Below are positions 16,728 through 26,239 of a stretch of DNA of 53,405 bases, piece by piece. The notes beneath the pieces are model-generated. The model saw only the letters and a program-made list of their open reading frames with translations. It made no database searches and was not told the DNA's origin. A program made the position numbers and the translations under genes. Numbering within the stretch: the first letter of the stretch is position 1; the number at the start of each line of letters is the position of its first letter. The DNA is from Planctomycetaceae bacterium (GTDB lineage Bacteria > Planctomycetota > Planctomycetia > Planctomycetales > Planctomycetaceae): positions 1 to 53,405 of the forward strand of contig JABISG010000142.1 of the NCBI GenBank assembly GCA_018699955.1, written 5' to 3'.

Positions 16728-18194
16728 ATGCAAATCCGCAATCCGCAATCCGAAATCCAAAATCAGACATCCCGCCGTGGTTTCTTCGGCCGCATGGGTG
16801 ATGGGCTGCAAAGTGCGGCGTTGTTGTACCTGCTTGGTCAAACGCAGGCTTCCGCCGCGCCGGCGAAGCCACGGTATTTCGACCTGACACCCAAACAGCC
16901 GCACTTCGAGCCGCCGGCAAAAGCAGTCATCCAATTATTTATGCAGGGTGGCCCCAGCCAGGTCGATCTGTTCGACCCCAAGCCGATGCTTGATAAGCAT
17001 CACGGCAAGTCGGTCTTCAAAGAACTGGCCGCCGACGTTTCGTCTCCCGAATCGGCCGGTGGTCTGCTGCGCAGTCCGTTCAAATTCGGGCAGTATGGCG
17101 AATCGGGCATTTCGGTCTCCAACCTGTTGCCTCATCTGCAGAAGCAGGTCGATGAAATCACCGTTGTCCGCTCGATGTTCAACACGCATCCCAACCACGA
17201 ACCAGCGTTGTTCAAAATACAGTCGGGCCAACTACTTCCCGGTCTGCCGTCACTTGGATCGTGGGTGGTCTACGGCTTGGGCAGCGAGAATCAGAATCTG
17301 CCCGCTTACATTGTTTTGGACGATCCGCAGTCGCGGCTGCCGGTTAACACCGTACAGAATTGGCAGCCCGGTTATTTGCCGCCCATTTATCAGGGAACGC
17401 GGATGCGGCCCACCGGTTCACCCGTACTCAATCTGAAACCGGAAAAGCAACAACCCGAGGAAGTCGTCAACCTCAGCCGTTCTTTGCGCGCACGTCTCGA
17501 CGAGATTCACAAACGGCAACGGCCGGGACGCTTAGAACTCGACGCGCGGATTTCCAGCTACGAATTGGCAGCCCGCATGCAAATGTCGGCCACCGATGCA
17601 CTCGATTTAACTCAGGAGACGAAAGAAACGCTCGACATGTACGGCGTCGGTGAACCGAAGACCGACACGTATGCGCGCCGCTGTTTGATGGCCCGCCGTC
17701 TGATTGAGCGCGGCGTGCGGTTCATCCAGATTTATACCCGCGGTCAGATGTGGGACAATCACAGCAACATCGGCGGTTCGTTACAGGCGGCCTGCGATCA
17801 CACCGACAAGCCGTCAGCCGCGCTGCTGAAAGATTTACGCCAACGTGGATTGCTGGACGACACACTGGTGGTTTGGGGCGGAGAATTCGGCCGGCTGCCG
17901 ATCGCTCAGATGCGCCCCGGCACCGATGCGAAGAAGGCCGGGCGCGATCACGGGCCGGCCGGTTTCAGTTTGTGGATGGCCGGCGGCGGTATGAAGCGTG
18001 GCTTCGTTTACGGTGCGACCGACGAAATTGGTTACAAGGCGGTCGAGAACCGCGTGAGCGTGAACGACTGGCATGCAACAGTTCTACACGCGATGGGCTT
18101 GAATAACGAAGAACTTCACTTCGAACGCAACGGCCTGAAAGACCGACTGACCGGCATCGTCGATGCACGCGTGGTGAAAGAACTGTTCGCGTAG
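16728..18194 (+). CDS. DUF1501 protein, Tat-exported sulfatase-fold
   Basis: 488 residues of the DUF1501 family, which has an alkaline phosphatase/sulfatase-like fold and is typically exported by the Tat system. A twin-Arg motif TSRRGFFGRMGDGLQSAAL sits near residues 15-33. Core blocks are seen: LFMQGGPSQVDLFDPKP (about 68-84), NLLPHLQKQVDEITVVRSM, NHEPALFKIQSGQLLPGLPS, ERGVRFIQIYTRGQMWDNHSN and WGGEFGRLP, then GRDHGPAGFSLWMAGGG, with Asp/His residues fit to bind metal. The first 15 codons (IRNPQSEIQNQ) derive from a run of aatccg-type short repeats; such N-terminal runs recur in planctomycete genes, and the true start may be internal. It follows its usual partner, the cytochrome c/DUF1549/DUF1553 gene, interrupted only by the antitoxin-like gene and a palindrome. 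Confidence 0.92.
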   Translation: MQIRNPQSEIQNQTSRRGFFGRMGDGLQSAALLYLLGQTQASAAPAKPRYFDLTPKQPHFEPPAKAVIQLFMQGGPSQVDLFDPKPMLDKHHGKSVFKELAADVSSPESAGGLLRSPFKFGQYGESGISVSNLLPHLQKQVDEITVVRSMFNTHPNHEPALFKIQSGQLLPGLPSLGSWVVYGLGSENQNLPAYIVLDDPQSRLPVNTVQNWQPGYLPPIYQGTRMRPTGSPVLNLKPEKQQPEEVVNLSRSLRARLDEIHKRQRPGRLELDARISSYELAARMQMSATDALDLTQETKETLDMYGVGEPKTDTYARRCLMARRLIERGVRFIQIYTRGQMWDNHSNIGGSLQAACDHTDKPSAALLKDLRQRGLLDDTLVVWGGEFGRLPIAQMRPGTDAKKAGRDHGPAGFSLWMAGGGMKRGFVYGATDEIGYKAVENRVSVNDWHATVLHAMGLNNEELHFERNGLKDRLTGIVDARVVKELFA

Positions 18195-18233
18195 AGCGGT
18201 GTCTGAGGTCCGCGAAACGGCAGGCCGAAATCG

Positions 18234-18995
18234 CTACAATTTCGGCGTCAACGCGGAAATCAGCAGCGCTGCGGCGACTGAGACGTTGAGCGAGGCAACC
18301 TCGCCGTGCGATGTCATGCGACAGGTGACGTCGCATTTCTCTGCGGTGAGACGCCGCATTCCCTTCTGTTCGTTTCCCAGGACTAACAGCCAGGGACGGT
18401 CGGGCTGAAACTCGGAGAGGTCCTGCTCGGCCCGTTCAGAAGTTCCCAGAATCCAGAGGCCGGATTTCTTAGCGGCATCGAGCGCACGGCTGAGGTTCGT
18501 CTGCATGGAGAACGGCACGTACTCCGCTCCGCCCGCAGCGACGTCATAGGTCGCCCCGCTCAGCGGTGCAGAACGATCACGCGTGAGAATGATTCCCTTC
18601 ACTCCGAAGAACGCCGCCGTCCGGAAAATCGCTCCGACGTTATGCGGATCCTGTAATTGATCGAGCGCCAGCCATAGGCCGCCTGTATGACTATCTTGTT
18701 CGGCAACGTCGCTCCACATTTCGGCCAGCGTGACATCGCTGCGTTCTTTGACCGTTGCAGAACCGGCCCCCGTTCGTTCGTCGCTCGGCGCATCGCGGCG
18801 ACCGCGCTTTGAATGTTGCCCTTCGTTACGTGCAACATCGCGACGAATTCGCACCGCCTGACGTTCGGCCGTCGCAATGACATCTTTCCATGCACCGCGC
18901 GGCTGATTGCCGTGCATTTTGACTTCCAAAACATCCCGCGGCCTCGTCTGCAAAGCCGCCAGCACACTGTGAGGATTTCGTAGTTCAAGGGCCAC
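18234..18995 (-). CDS. TrmH/SpoU-family RNA 2'-O-methyltransferase (RlmB-like)
   Basis: 253 residues. Transfers a methyl group from S-adenosylmethionine to a ribose 2'-OH in tRNA or 23S rRNA. The SPOUT trefoil-knot core occupies about residues 100-253: motif 1 DQLQDPHNVGAIFRTA (N, R of the active site), motif 2 LVLGNEQKGMRRLTAEKCD, and motif 3 SLNVSVAAALLI. The N-terminal 95 residues, short and rich in Arg, carry the RlmB-type opening ELRNPHSVLAAL and would bind RNA. The start is a GTG at 18995, without a strong Shine-Dalgarno. The best guess is 23S rRNA Gm2251 methyltransferase (rlmB), but TrmH paralogues cannot be separated by eye. Tail-to-tail with the DUF1501 gene. Confidence 0.88.
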   Translation of the reverse strand: MALELRNPHSVLAALQTRPRDVLEVKMHGNQPRGAWKDVIATAERQAVRIRRDVARNEGQHSKRGRRDAPSDERTGAGSATVKERSDVTLAEMWSDVAEQDSHTGGLWLALDQLQDPHNVGAIFRTAAFFGVKGIILTRDRSAPLSGATYDVAAGGAEYVPFSMQTNLSRALDAAKKSGLWILGTSERAEQDLSEFQPDRPWLLVLGNEQKGMRRLTAEKCDVTCRMTSHGEVASLNVSVAAALLISALTPKL

Positions 18996-19169
18996 GTGGA
19001 ATCAATTCTGTCTCAAGTGCCGGATCGGACTGTGAAATTCGGTTTCAATCTGGCACGGTGTTTTTTTGTCACGTCCTTGCCACGAATAGTGAAAGGACTG
19101 TGAGGTGAGTATACTCTTGGTGGCTGCAAGATGCTGCTCAGATGGACCATCTGAAACGGAGATGACGAG

Positions 19170-20024
19170 TTGCCGATTGAATTTCACTGCCCGTTTTGCG
19201 ATCAAATGCTGCGCACGCCCGATGCGAAGGCGGGTCTGCAGGCCACTTGCCCCGGTTGTGGTGAGAAAGTTTTCGTTCCTGACGAAAGCGAATTGATCGT
19301 CGATGAAGACGACTCCGCCGATAGCGGAGGCGGCGACTGGTTCGATCAACTGGGACAATTGGAGGCCAAGCCGCGCGAGAAGAGGTCGTCGGCAAGTCGG
19401 CGGGAATCCACCGGAGTGTCGGCGGGCGAAACAACCGACTGCCCCATGTGCGGAGAGGAAGCCGATGTCCACGACGAGGATTGCCCCGCATGCGGCGAAC
19501 CAATCGCAAGGAAAGCCAACTCCCGGCGGGAGAATCCCAACAATCTCATCTATGCCGGCTTCTGGCTTCGATTTGTCGCGTGGATGATTGACGGCCTGAT
19601 TCTCGCAGTGCCAACTTCGGCCATAGTCGCCGTGTGCGTCATTCAATTGCCGAATGCGCCCTGGATTGTATTGCTCGATCTGACCCCCTTGTGGATGTAC
19701 GAACTACTCGTGCTGTTGTTGCTCTGGCCATATTACTCCACCATGGAGAGTTCGCGCTACCAGGCAACTTTTGGCAAGATGCTGCTGGGGTTGATCGTCA
19801 CCGATCTGAACGGCGAAAAAGTGTCGTTTGGCCGGGCGACTGGTCGGCATTGGGCGAAAGTCTTTTCCAGCTACTGCGCCATGCTGGGTTACCTGATGGC
19901 CGGTTTTGACGACAAAAAACAGGCGTGGCACGATTCGATTGCCAGTTGCCTTGTCGTCCGCCGCCCGCCGGATTTTCGGCAGGACGACCGAACCTTTGCC
20001 CCATCCGGTCTGTCTGAAGTGTGA
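19170..20024 (+). CDS. RDD-family membrane protein with N-terminal zinc ribbons
   Basis: 284 residues beginning with TTG, supported by GGAG at 19158-19161. The N-terminus is a zinc ribbon (FHCPFC...CPGCGEK, residues 5-34), followed by an acidic linker and a second ribbon CPMCGEE...DCPACGEP (about 91-110). Residues 130-265 are an RDD domain: AGFWLRFVAWMIDGLI (with the Arg/Asp pair of the family), a helix WMYELLVLLLLWPYYS, and TFGKMLLGLIVTDLNG. RDD proteins are integral membrane proteins of mostly unknown role, some linked to ion transport. Fusions of a zinc ribbon with RDD are frequent in Planctomycetes. The next gene, an MFS transporter, starts 185 bases later. Confidence 0.85.
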   Translation: MPIEFHCPFCDQMLRTPDAKAGLQATCPGCGEKVFVPDESELIVDEDDSADSGGGDWFDQLGQLEAKPREKRSSASRRESTGVSAGETTDCPMCGEEADVHDEDCPACGEPIARKANSRRENPNNLIYAGFWLRFVAWMIDGLILAVPTSAIVAVCVIQLPNAPWIVLLDLTPLWMYELLVLLLLWPYYSTMESSRYQATFGKMLLGLIVTDLNGEKVSFGRATGRHWAKVFSSYCAMLGYLMAGFDDKKQAWHDSIASCLVVRRPPDFRQDDRTFAPSGLSEV

Positions 20025-20209
20025 GTGCAGACACGCGATTCGACTCCCAACTGTCAAACCTGAGGGCGGACTTCGGGTTGAATGCCTGAATGACGTCAAC
20101 TAAAGTGGTGTCTCCCCTTCCCACCGGCAGTCAGCAAATTTGCCGGTTTCCTGCCTCGAAATGTCGCCGCGTCGGTTTTTCCGGCCGGTAATGCCTGTGA
20201 AATCCCCGA

Positions 20210-21541
20210 ATGAGCGTCCAGACAACGGAACCCCCTGCTGAACTCGAACTGCAGATTAGGCCAGAATCGTCCGCACGGTTTCATCCCGGCTGGGTCATTC
20301 TTGGAATGTCGGCCGTTATCGTCTTCATGTCGGCTCCCGGGCAATCGTATTCGGTCGCCGCATTCATCGATCCCATGCTGACCGAACTGGGAATGCTGCG
20401 CACGCAGTACTCGCTGGCCTATCTCGTGGCAACCGTGCTCGGCGGGCTGACTCTGCCCATGATGGGGCGAATGCTCGATTCCGTTGGTGCCCGAAAAATG
20501 TTGCCGGTGGTTGCTTTGCTGTTGGCAATGGCCTGCCTGTGGATGGGAAGCATTCACCACCTGGCGGCGTTGTATCTGGGATTCGCGATGATCCGTTGCC
20601 TCGGGCAAGGCACGTTGACTTTGATTTCGTCGTGGATCGTCGGCGAATGGTTCGAACATCGCCGTGGATTGGCGACGGGATTGGTCGGACTGGGCGGCAC
20701 GCTGTCGGTGATGTGCGTGCCTCAGATCAACAACATCCTAATCGCCCAGTTTGGCTGGCGTAACACGTGGATGCTTTTGGCGGCAGCCGTTGGCGCTATT
20801 CTCATAATTCCCGGAATCGTGATTCTACGCGACCGCCCCGAAGACATGGGCCTGCTGCCCGATGGACGCGTGCCGACCGAATCGGATGTATCGGACTCGT
20901 TTCACGTTTCTGCAGACCATTCGAGACCCGGATTCATTCAACCGACGCAAGAATCCTGGACGGTGAGCGAAGCCTGCCGCACGCCGACCTTCTGGAAACT
21001 GCTGGCGGTCATTTCCACCTGTTCCATGATCGGTACGGGCTTGATCTTTCATCAGGTCTCGCTGCTTGGCGAACACGGCGTGACCCGCAGCAATGCGTTG
21101 GGGCTGATGGCCGTTCAGGCGGTCGTCGGCACGGCTTCGAGTGTTGTCGCGGGTTATCTCACCGACCGAATTCAGGCACGCTATTTGTTAGCGGCCAGTA
21201 TGTTGTTCATATCGACGGCCCTTGCCCTGTGGATGTGGGTTCCCTCGCCGGCGATTGCGGTTGTGTATGCCGGCCTGTTGGGCTTGCAGGGCGGAATCAT
21301 CCGCACGACGGGGACCGTGGTCTGGATCAACTACTACGGCCGGCTTTATCAGGGAGCCGTCCGCGGGCTGGCGATGTCCATCATGGTGATCGCGGCCGCC
21401 TTCGGCCCGTTGCCGCTGGCGTTGGCGAAAGACCACTTCGGAAGTTACCAGTTCGCACTCGGTTGCTTTCTGGTTTTCCCCTTAATCGCCGGCGTCGCCG
21501 TGTTGACGGCAGAGCCGCCGGTGAAGCAAGCCGAAGAATAG
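20210..21541 (+). CDS. MFS transporter (OFA/monocarboxylate-type)
   Basis: 443 residues with twelve predicted transmembrane helices and a longer central loop (about 215-250) between the two six-helix halves. The loop 2-3 motif GRMLDSVGARKM matches the MFS signature GxxxDxxGxRxx, and its second-half counterpart is AGYLTDRIQARYL. GPGQSYSVAAFIDPM-like residues in helix 1 (APGQSYSVAAFIDPML) resemble oxalate:formate antiporter-type members and bacterial monocarboxylate carriers. The substrate cannot be determined. It is on the plus strand, tail-to-tail with recG. Confidence 0.85.
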   Translation: MSVQTTEPPAELELQIRPESSARFHPGWVILGMSAVIVFMSAPGQSYSVAAFIDPMLTELGMLRTQYSLAYLVATVLGGLTLPMMGRMLDSVGARKMLPVVALLLAMACLWMGSIHHLAALYLGFAMIRCLGQGTLTLISSWIVGEWFEHRRGLATGLVGLGGTLSVMCVPQINNILIAQFGWRNTWMLLAAAVGAILIIPGIVILRDRPEDMGLLPDGRVPTESDVSDSFHVSADHSRPGFIQPTQESWTVSEACRTPTFWKLLAVISTCSMIGTGLIFHQVSLLGEHGVTRSNALGLMAVQAVVGTASSVVAGYLTDRIQARYLLAASMLFISTALALWMWVPSPAIAVVYAGLLGLQGGIIRTTGTVVWINYYGRLYQGAVRGLAMSIMVIAAAFGPLPLALAKDHFGSYQFALGCFLVFPLIAGVAVLTAEPPVKQAEE

Positions 21542-21649
21542 GACGATTCACCGGCGAGCGGTGGGCGTAAGCCCACTGATGGGTGAGATCAGCCAGCGGC
21601 CCCGAATGCTGAAAACGCCCGGCGGCATAAAGCCGACGGCTCGCCTGTT

Positions 21650-23734
21650 TTATCCGCTTTGGGGTAGATCCATGAGTTGGCGGAATCGCTCCAAGACCTG
21701 AATCTTCAACGGGGCGAAATCCGGTTGATCGAACTGCCCCGATTCGACCAATTCGAATGCCGCCTTGCGGGCCTCTTCGAGCACATCGTTGTCGCGGATG
21801 AGGTCGGCCACACGCAACGGCATATCGCCGTGTTGACGGGTGCCTAACACATCGCCCGGGCCGCGCAACTCAAAGTCGGCTTCGGCAATCTTGAACCCGT
21901 CCGCCGTCTCTTCCATCGCTGAAACGCGTTTCACGGCATCCGGCGCGTCGCTGTCGGAAAAGAGAAAACAATAACCCTGAAACCGCCCACGAGTAATTCG
22001 GCCCCGTAATTGGTGCAGTTGCGACAGGCCGAATCGCTCCGCCTGATAAATGACCATCAGCGTCGCATTGGGAACATCGACGCCGACTTCAACCACCGTT
22101 GTTGCAACCAACACCTGCGTTTCGCCGTCGCGAAACTTCTCCATCGCGGCCAGCTTACGGTCGCGATCCATCTGCCCATGCACCAGATCGACGCGGAATT
22201 CTTTCAATTCCCCCGTCGATAATTGCTGGTGTACCGTTTCTGCACTCGCGGCCAATTCGTCGGCCGATTCAGCTTCGTCGGCAACCACACGCGGACAAAC
22301 GACAAACGCCTGCCTGCCGGCTTGCACTTGCTCGCGAACGAACTTCCACGCTCGGTTACGGCCTGCCTGACCGGTAATGCGGCTGGTGACAACGCGCTGC
22401 CGACCGGGCGGCAAATCGCGGATCGCGGTAATGTCGAGATCGCCAAACTGCGTCAGACAAAGACTGCGGGGAATTGGCGTTGCCGTCATCACCAGCACGT
22501 GCGGCGATGATTCTCCCCCGGAGAATCGCGACCGCTGCGCGACGCCGAATTTGTGCTGCTCGTCAATCACCACAACCCCGAGCCGCTGGAATTCTACGTC
22601 TTTCTGAATGACCGCCTGCGTGCCGATGACCAGTTGTGCTTCGCCCGACTTGATGTCGGCAAGCGTCTGCTTTCGCGCTGCGGCCGTCAACTGGCCGGTC
22701 AACAGCACGCGTTTTACGCGGCTGTGGGCCAGTGCCGCGTCGATTGTTTCCCAATGCTGCACCGCCAGCACTTCGGTGGGAGCCATCAGCGCGACTTGAT
22801 AACCGGCGGCAATTGCCACCAGCATCGCGTAGACGGCAACCACGGTCTTCCCCGCGCCGACGTCGGCCTGTAACAGCCGATGCATCGCCTGGCCCGATGC
22901 CAGATCGTCGGCGATTGCGCGGACGGCCTGATCTTGTCCGGCGGTGAATTCGAAGGGAAACAGTCGGCGAATGCGGGCATCGATCTTGACCGACGTTTTC
23001 AGAACGGGCGCAACATCCTGCCGCTTCCAGGCGCGGCGTCGAATCGCCAGCGCCAGTTGAAACTCCAGTAAATCGTCGTAAATCAACCGCCGCCGACCCG
23101 CGCGGTATTCATCCATATCGGCAGGAAGGTGAACCTGCCGAAAGGCATCGGGCCGCGTGAGCAGTTGATGTTGCTCGCGAAATGCAGCCGGGAGTTGATC
23201 TGGAACGAATTCGGCGAATTGCTCGACGGTGTGACGCATCAGCCGCCGCATTTGGTACATCTTCAGACCTTCGGTGAGGCCATAGCGGGTGATGATGCCG
23301 GCGTGTGCTTCGCCATCGTCCGTTTCGAGCCATTGGACACGGGGATGCGAGAATTCCCACCGACCGCTCTTCCGCTTCGGCTTTCCCGAAAACAACACAT
23401 GCTGGCCATGCTGAAACTTCTGCTGGACCCAAGTCTGGTTGAACCAGGAACCACGCGCGTACTCACCATCGCAATCGAGCAGCACGGCTGAAACAGATCG
23501 CCCCCCTGACAAACGCCGGCCATCGACGTCAACGACGGTCCCCTTCACCGTCTGCACGAGTCCTTCTTCGAGCTTCGATGGCGGACGAACATCGGTGAGG
23601 TCGAGCACATCGCGCGGGAGATGGCACAACAAATCATCGACCGTGCGCAGCTCCAACCGTTCGAGCAATTCCGCCCGCTGCGGCCCCACCCCTTGCACAA
23701 ACTGCACCGAGTTTTGAAGGGGATCGTCGGTCAT
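21650..23734 (-). CDS. recG: ATP-dependent DNA helicase RecG
   Basis: 694 residues, the usual RecG length. RecG remodels stalled replication forks and branch-migrates Holliday junctions. It shows the N-terminal helix-hairpin (VGPQRAELLERLELRTVDDL) and the wedge/OB region (about 60-150). Helicase motifs follow: LLQADVGAGKTVVA (Walker A, about 290), APTEVLA (Ia), VVIDEQHKFGV (DEQH box), MTATPIPRSL (III), then motif IV-VI regions with LVATTVVEVGVDVPNATLMV and QLRGRITRGRFQGYC, then the C-terminal RecG block with FELRGPGDVLGTRQHGDMPL. All catalytic motifs look intact. It starts with ATG at 23734. Confidence 0.97.
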   Translation of the reverse strand: MTDDPLQNSVQFVQGVGPQRAELLERLELRTVDDLLCHLPRDVLDLTDVRPPSKLEEGLVQTVKGTVVDVDGRRLSGGRSVSAVLLDCDGEYARGSWFNQTWVQQKFQHGQHVLFSGKPKRKSGRWEFSHPRVQWLETDDGEAHAGIITRYGLTEGLKMYQMRRLMRHTVEQFAEFVPDQLPAAFREQHQLLTRPDAFRQVHLPADMDEYRAGRRRLIYDDLLEFQLALAIRRRAWKRQDVAPVLKTSVKIDARIRRLFPFEFTAGQDQAVRAIADDLASGQAMHRLLQADVGAGKTVVAVYAMLVAIAAGYQVALMAPTEVLAVQHWETIDAALAHSRVKRVLLTGQLTAAARKQTLADIKSGEAQLVIGTQAVIQKDVEFQRLGVVVIDEQHKFGVAQRSRFSGGESSPHVLVMTATPIPRSLCLTQFGDLDITAIRDLPPGRQRVVTSRITGQAGRNRAWKFVREQVQAGRQAFVVCPRVVADEAESADELAASAETVHQQLSTGELKEFRVDLVHGQMDRDRKLAAMEKFRDGETQVLVATTVVEVGVDVPNATLMVIYQAERFGLSQLHQLRGRITRGRFQGYCFLFSDSDAPDAVKRVSAMEETADGFKIAEADFELRGPGDVLGTRQHGDMPLRVADLIRDNDVLEEARKAAFELVESGQFDQPDFAPLKIQVLERFRQLMDLPQSG

Positions 23735-23937
23735 GAGCGAGTGGGCAAAGTGTGAGATTATCGGTGACGGAAATTACACGCAGGACGGTCCGCGACTAAA
23801 TGAGGAAACCGCATGATAACGCATCGCGGTGGAACGAAGAACTATCAGGATGTTCGACTCGGCGGAGGGAGGGATCGTGTGTTGATGCGTTTACAACTCC
23901 CCCATGTACGACACCCACCACGGCAAGGCGATTAACG

Positions 23938-24243
23938 TCAATATGTGGATCGAATTGCTGGGCCAATCAAGAGAAAAATGAATAGACTGATCCCTGCAAT
24001 CGTCCACGCAATTGTGAGTAACACACTGCGAATCCTACGATTGGAAATTGCAGCGTTGAGAATCCATCCAATAACGAGACCAACAACGCCGGTGACGATC
24101 ACAACGTAGTAGTGGCTGTGCCAACGAAGTCCCCACGCACAAACATCAACCGCTGCATACCCATAGCCGGAGCCAAGCAGAAAGGCCACCAGAATGAAGC
24201 CAAACGGAGAAACTGATTCTGCGGGTGGCGAATTCACTTTCAT
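23938..24243 (-). CDS. Small three-helix membrane protein, unknown function
   Basis: 101 residues from ATG 24243 (GGGAGG immediately upstream at short spacing); the longer frame to 24291 is less convincing. Three hydrophobic segments (about 14-34, 45-66, and 74-93) alternate with polar loops, with a Trp/His-rich stretch between helices 1 and 2 (WGLRWHSHYY). It is encoded before the LRR gene on the same strand but 146 bases separate them. No recognised family. The 200 bases between this gene and recG hold no feature I can support. Confidence 0.5.
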   Translation of the reverse strand: MKVNSPPAESVSPFGFILVAFLLGSGYGYAAVDVCAWGLRWHSHYYVVIVTGVVGLVIGWILNAAISNRRIRSVLLTIAWTIAGISLFIFLLIGPAIRSTY

Positions 24244-24389
24244 GTCCTCCCAACGGTGACTTCTGCGACCGGTTTTGAGGTGATTCGGCAAATATGTGTA
24301 ATTGACAACAACAGCCCCATGTAAGAAACCCCCGCAGAAGCCCCTAGAAGAATATCAACGGGGACCGGGACTCTCAGAAACGCTCAGGG

Positions 24390-25502
24390 CTATCGGTCGA
24401 TGCGACAATTCAGCAATGACTTTTTCAGCATCTTCACGTCGTCGTCGGTGACATGCGTATTGATGAGATGCAATTCAACCAGATTCGTCATGCCGATGAG
24501 ATGTTTAATCCCATCGTCACCGACGTTCGTTCCAGCAAGTGACAGCACTTGAAGATTCATCAGAGCACTGAGATGTTTCAGGCCGTCGTCGCTGATGCGT
24601 GTGTCGTCGAGTGACAACCATTGAAGATTCGTCAGAGTACTGAGATGCTTCAGGCCATCATCACTGATTGACATATTACTCAAACGCAATCTGTAAAGGT
24701 TTGTCAGGCCACTTAGATGTTGCAACCCGGTGTCACCGACTTTGGTTTTGGAGAGGTACAGCGTGTCTAAACTGGTCAACCCTTTGAGATGTTTCAACCC
24801 GTCATCGCTGATGCGTGTTCCGGCGAGTGATAATAATTCAAGATTCGTCAGCTTGCTGAGATGCTTCAGCCCATCATTGCTGATTCCCGTGCTGTCGCTG
24901 AAGTACAACTCTCGAAGTTTAGTTAGACCACTGAGATGCTTCAGGTCGTTGTTGGTGATCGCTGTGTCGTCGAGTGACAACCCTTCGAGATTCGTCAGAT
25001 CGCTGAGATGCTTCAGGCCGTTGCCAGTGATTTGTGTGCGGTGAAGTAACAACCATTTAAGATTGGTGAGACTACTCAAGTGCTTCAGCCCGCCATCACT
25101 GATTTCTGTATCGTTCAGACGCAAGGTTCGGAGATCCGTCATGCCAGCGAAATGCTTTAGCCCGTCATCGCTAATTTTCGTATTGCCGAGATGCAACGTG
25201 GAAAGACTTTTCAGACTACTGAGATACTGTAGTCCGTCGTCGGTTATTTCCGTTCCTTCAAGATTGGCATAAGACAAATTATCAAACGCAACACCCCACT
25301 TCTGCAACCATTGCGGGCGGACTGTTTCTGGCGCAATAAACGCACCCGCCGTACAGATTTCCCCACCCACCCGCTCAATCTCCTGAACCGCCCTGTGCTG
25401 CTGATACGCAGGCCACGCAACCAACCAGCCCGCAACGCCAAACACCACCACCACGCCAAGAGCTATTTTCCAACGAGTGGGGAATGATTTGGGTTTGGTC
25501 AC
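24390..25502 (-). CDS. Membrane-anchored leucine-rich-repeat protein
   Basis: 370 residues beginning with GTG. A basic N-terminus and one transmembrane helix (about 12-31) place the rest outside the cytoplasmic membrane. After a roughly 55-residue linker, about eleven 24-residue leucine-rich repeats follow (consensus ISDDGLKHLSSLTNLxxLxL, about residues 75-355), with no breaks and nearly identical units. The family is the bacterial-type LRR (as in RNI-like proteins), whose repeats form a curved solenoid for protein binding. The repetitive DNA (72-bp period) may be unstable and copy number may vary. The partner is unknown. The gene is followed by a three-helix membrane protein gene. Upstream is a repeat-rich spacer. 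Confidence 0.88.
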   Translation of the reverse strand: MTKPKSFPTRWKIALGVVVVFGVAGWLVAWPAYQQHRAVQEIERVGGEICTAGAFIAPETVRPQWLQKWGVAFDNLSYANLEGTEITDDGLQYLSSLKSLSTLHLGNTKISDDGLKHFAGMTDLRTLRLNDTEISDGGLKHLSSLTNLKWLLLHRTQITGNGLKHLSDLTNLEGLSLDDTAITNNDLKHLSGLTKLRELYFSDSTGISNDGLKHLSKLTNLELLSLAGTRISDDGLKHLKGLTSLDTLYLSKTKVGDTGLQHLSGLTNLYRLRLSNMSISDDGLKHLSTLTNLQWLSLDDTRISDDGLKHLSALMNLQVLSLAGTNVGDDGIKHLIGMTNLVELHLINTHVTDDDVKMLKKSLLNCRIDR

Positions 25503-25630
25503 AGGTCAATGCCTTGGGTGCGGTGAACTTTCCGTCATCGTAACGGCGAGGCAACGCGTTGAGAATCCAACTGAACATCTGCCTTGTATTCGATACCCTG
25601 ATCGGTCGCAATGACTGGTTGTCGGTTGAT

Positions 25631-25692
25631 GGGTGCAACTTGCAAATCGCCAGCATTTGCCGCATCGCACTGGCGACACGTCAGTGGCACCC
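25631..25692. repeat. 62-bp nested palindromic repeat, copy 3
   Basis: The right arm (cactggcgacacgtcagtgg then caccc) is nearly intact. The left arm begins gggtgc and ends atcgccag, but is degraded in the middle. Length and order match copies 1 and 4. Confidence 0.78.
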
Positions 25693-25708
25693 CAGCGCAC
25701 GTCCGCAC

Positions 25709-25734
25709 GTCATTCCCGCCTGCGCGGGAATGAC
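25709..25734. repeat. 26-bp hairpin, gtcattcccgc type
   Basis: Arms gtcattcccgc and gcgggaatgac are exact inverted repeats around a short loop. This sequence type is a well-known dispersed palindrome in many bacterial genomes. It lies 16 bases after the 62-bp repeat copy 3. Confidence 0.7.
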
Positions 25735-25821
25735 CGGATTGCGACGTTCCCGTCGGCGAAGGTAATTCATGCGATGGCTCGTACTCGTCAAATCACATTC
25801 TATGACACATGCAATAAGCTG

Positions 25822-25849
25822 GTGAGCGAGGGATCGATCCCTCGCTTAC
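25822..25849. repeat. 28-bp near-perfect palindrome
   Basis: The core agcgagggatc / gatccctcgct is an exact 22-bp palindrome, extended by two further pairs with one mismatch. It is intergenic, upstream of the surface-protein gene. It could be a protein-binding site or another dispersed repeat. Confidence 0.6.
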
Positions 25850-26239
25850 GTTTCCAGCAATGCAATCTCCTGCAGCGGCACCCGAGCGCGGGGCGAGCTA
25901 ACCACACGCGGAAGCCGCTATAGGAAAACTGCGGCACCGTGAGGATATGCGGCGTCTGCGTAAGGGCGAAGAAGTTTCTGGACTCGGGAAACATTCCGGC
26001 TGACGCCGAGTACGTATTCATAAATCCACTGAATTTCGCAAGTCAATGATATATCAACGATTACAAAGTGACATTTCGGCGGCTGACAGCGGCGATCGGC
26101 TCAGATTTCGTCGGAAGTGCAATGCACGGCAGGAATTCCTCTCAACTCGCACAGGCGTTACGACCGAACTAGTCAGAATAACTGCCATATCCCGAATTAC
26201 CGTTACATCTTCACTCAGCGGTACCAATCGGAAGAATCG

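Larger units (their letters stand above)
25503..26239. other. Intergenic spacer rich in palindromes
   Basis: The 737 bases between the divergent LRR gene and the giant surface-protein gene hold a degenerate 62-bp repeat, a 26-bp hairpin and a 28-bp palindrome (listed separately). No ORF here has family similarity or a good ribosome-binding site. The last 200 bases are more AT-rich and should contain the promoter of the surface-protein gene, but I do not see a convincing -35/-10 pair. Confidence 0.6.

Noticed and set aside
16609..16887. Plus-strand frame METYDDFKEL, reminiscent of a nucleotidyltransferase start
   Set aside because: It overlaps a conserved small protein in another frame and is cut by a palindrome after 17 codons; it is more likely a shadow, so it is mentioned only as a possibility.
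23800..23985. Short plus-strand ORF after recG
   Set aside because: No ribosome-binding site, no family similarity, and it overlaps the antisense small membrane protein gene.
24390..25502. Regular 72-bp DNA repeats resembling a CRISPR array
   Set aside because: They encode leucine-rich repeats in frame, without spacers of constant length, and no cas genes are present.
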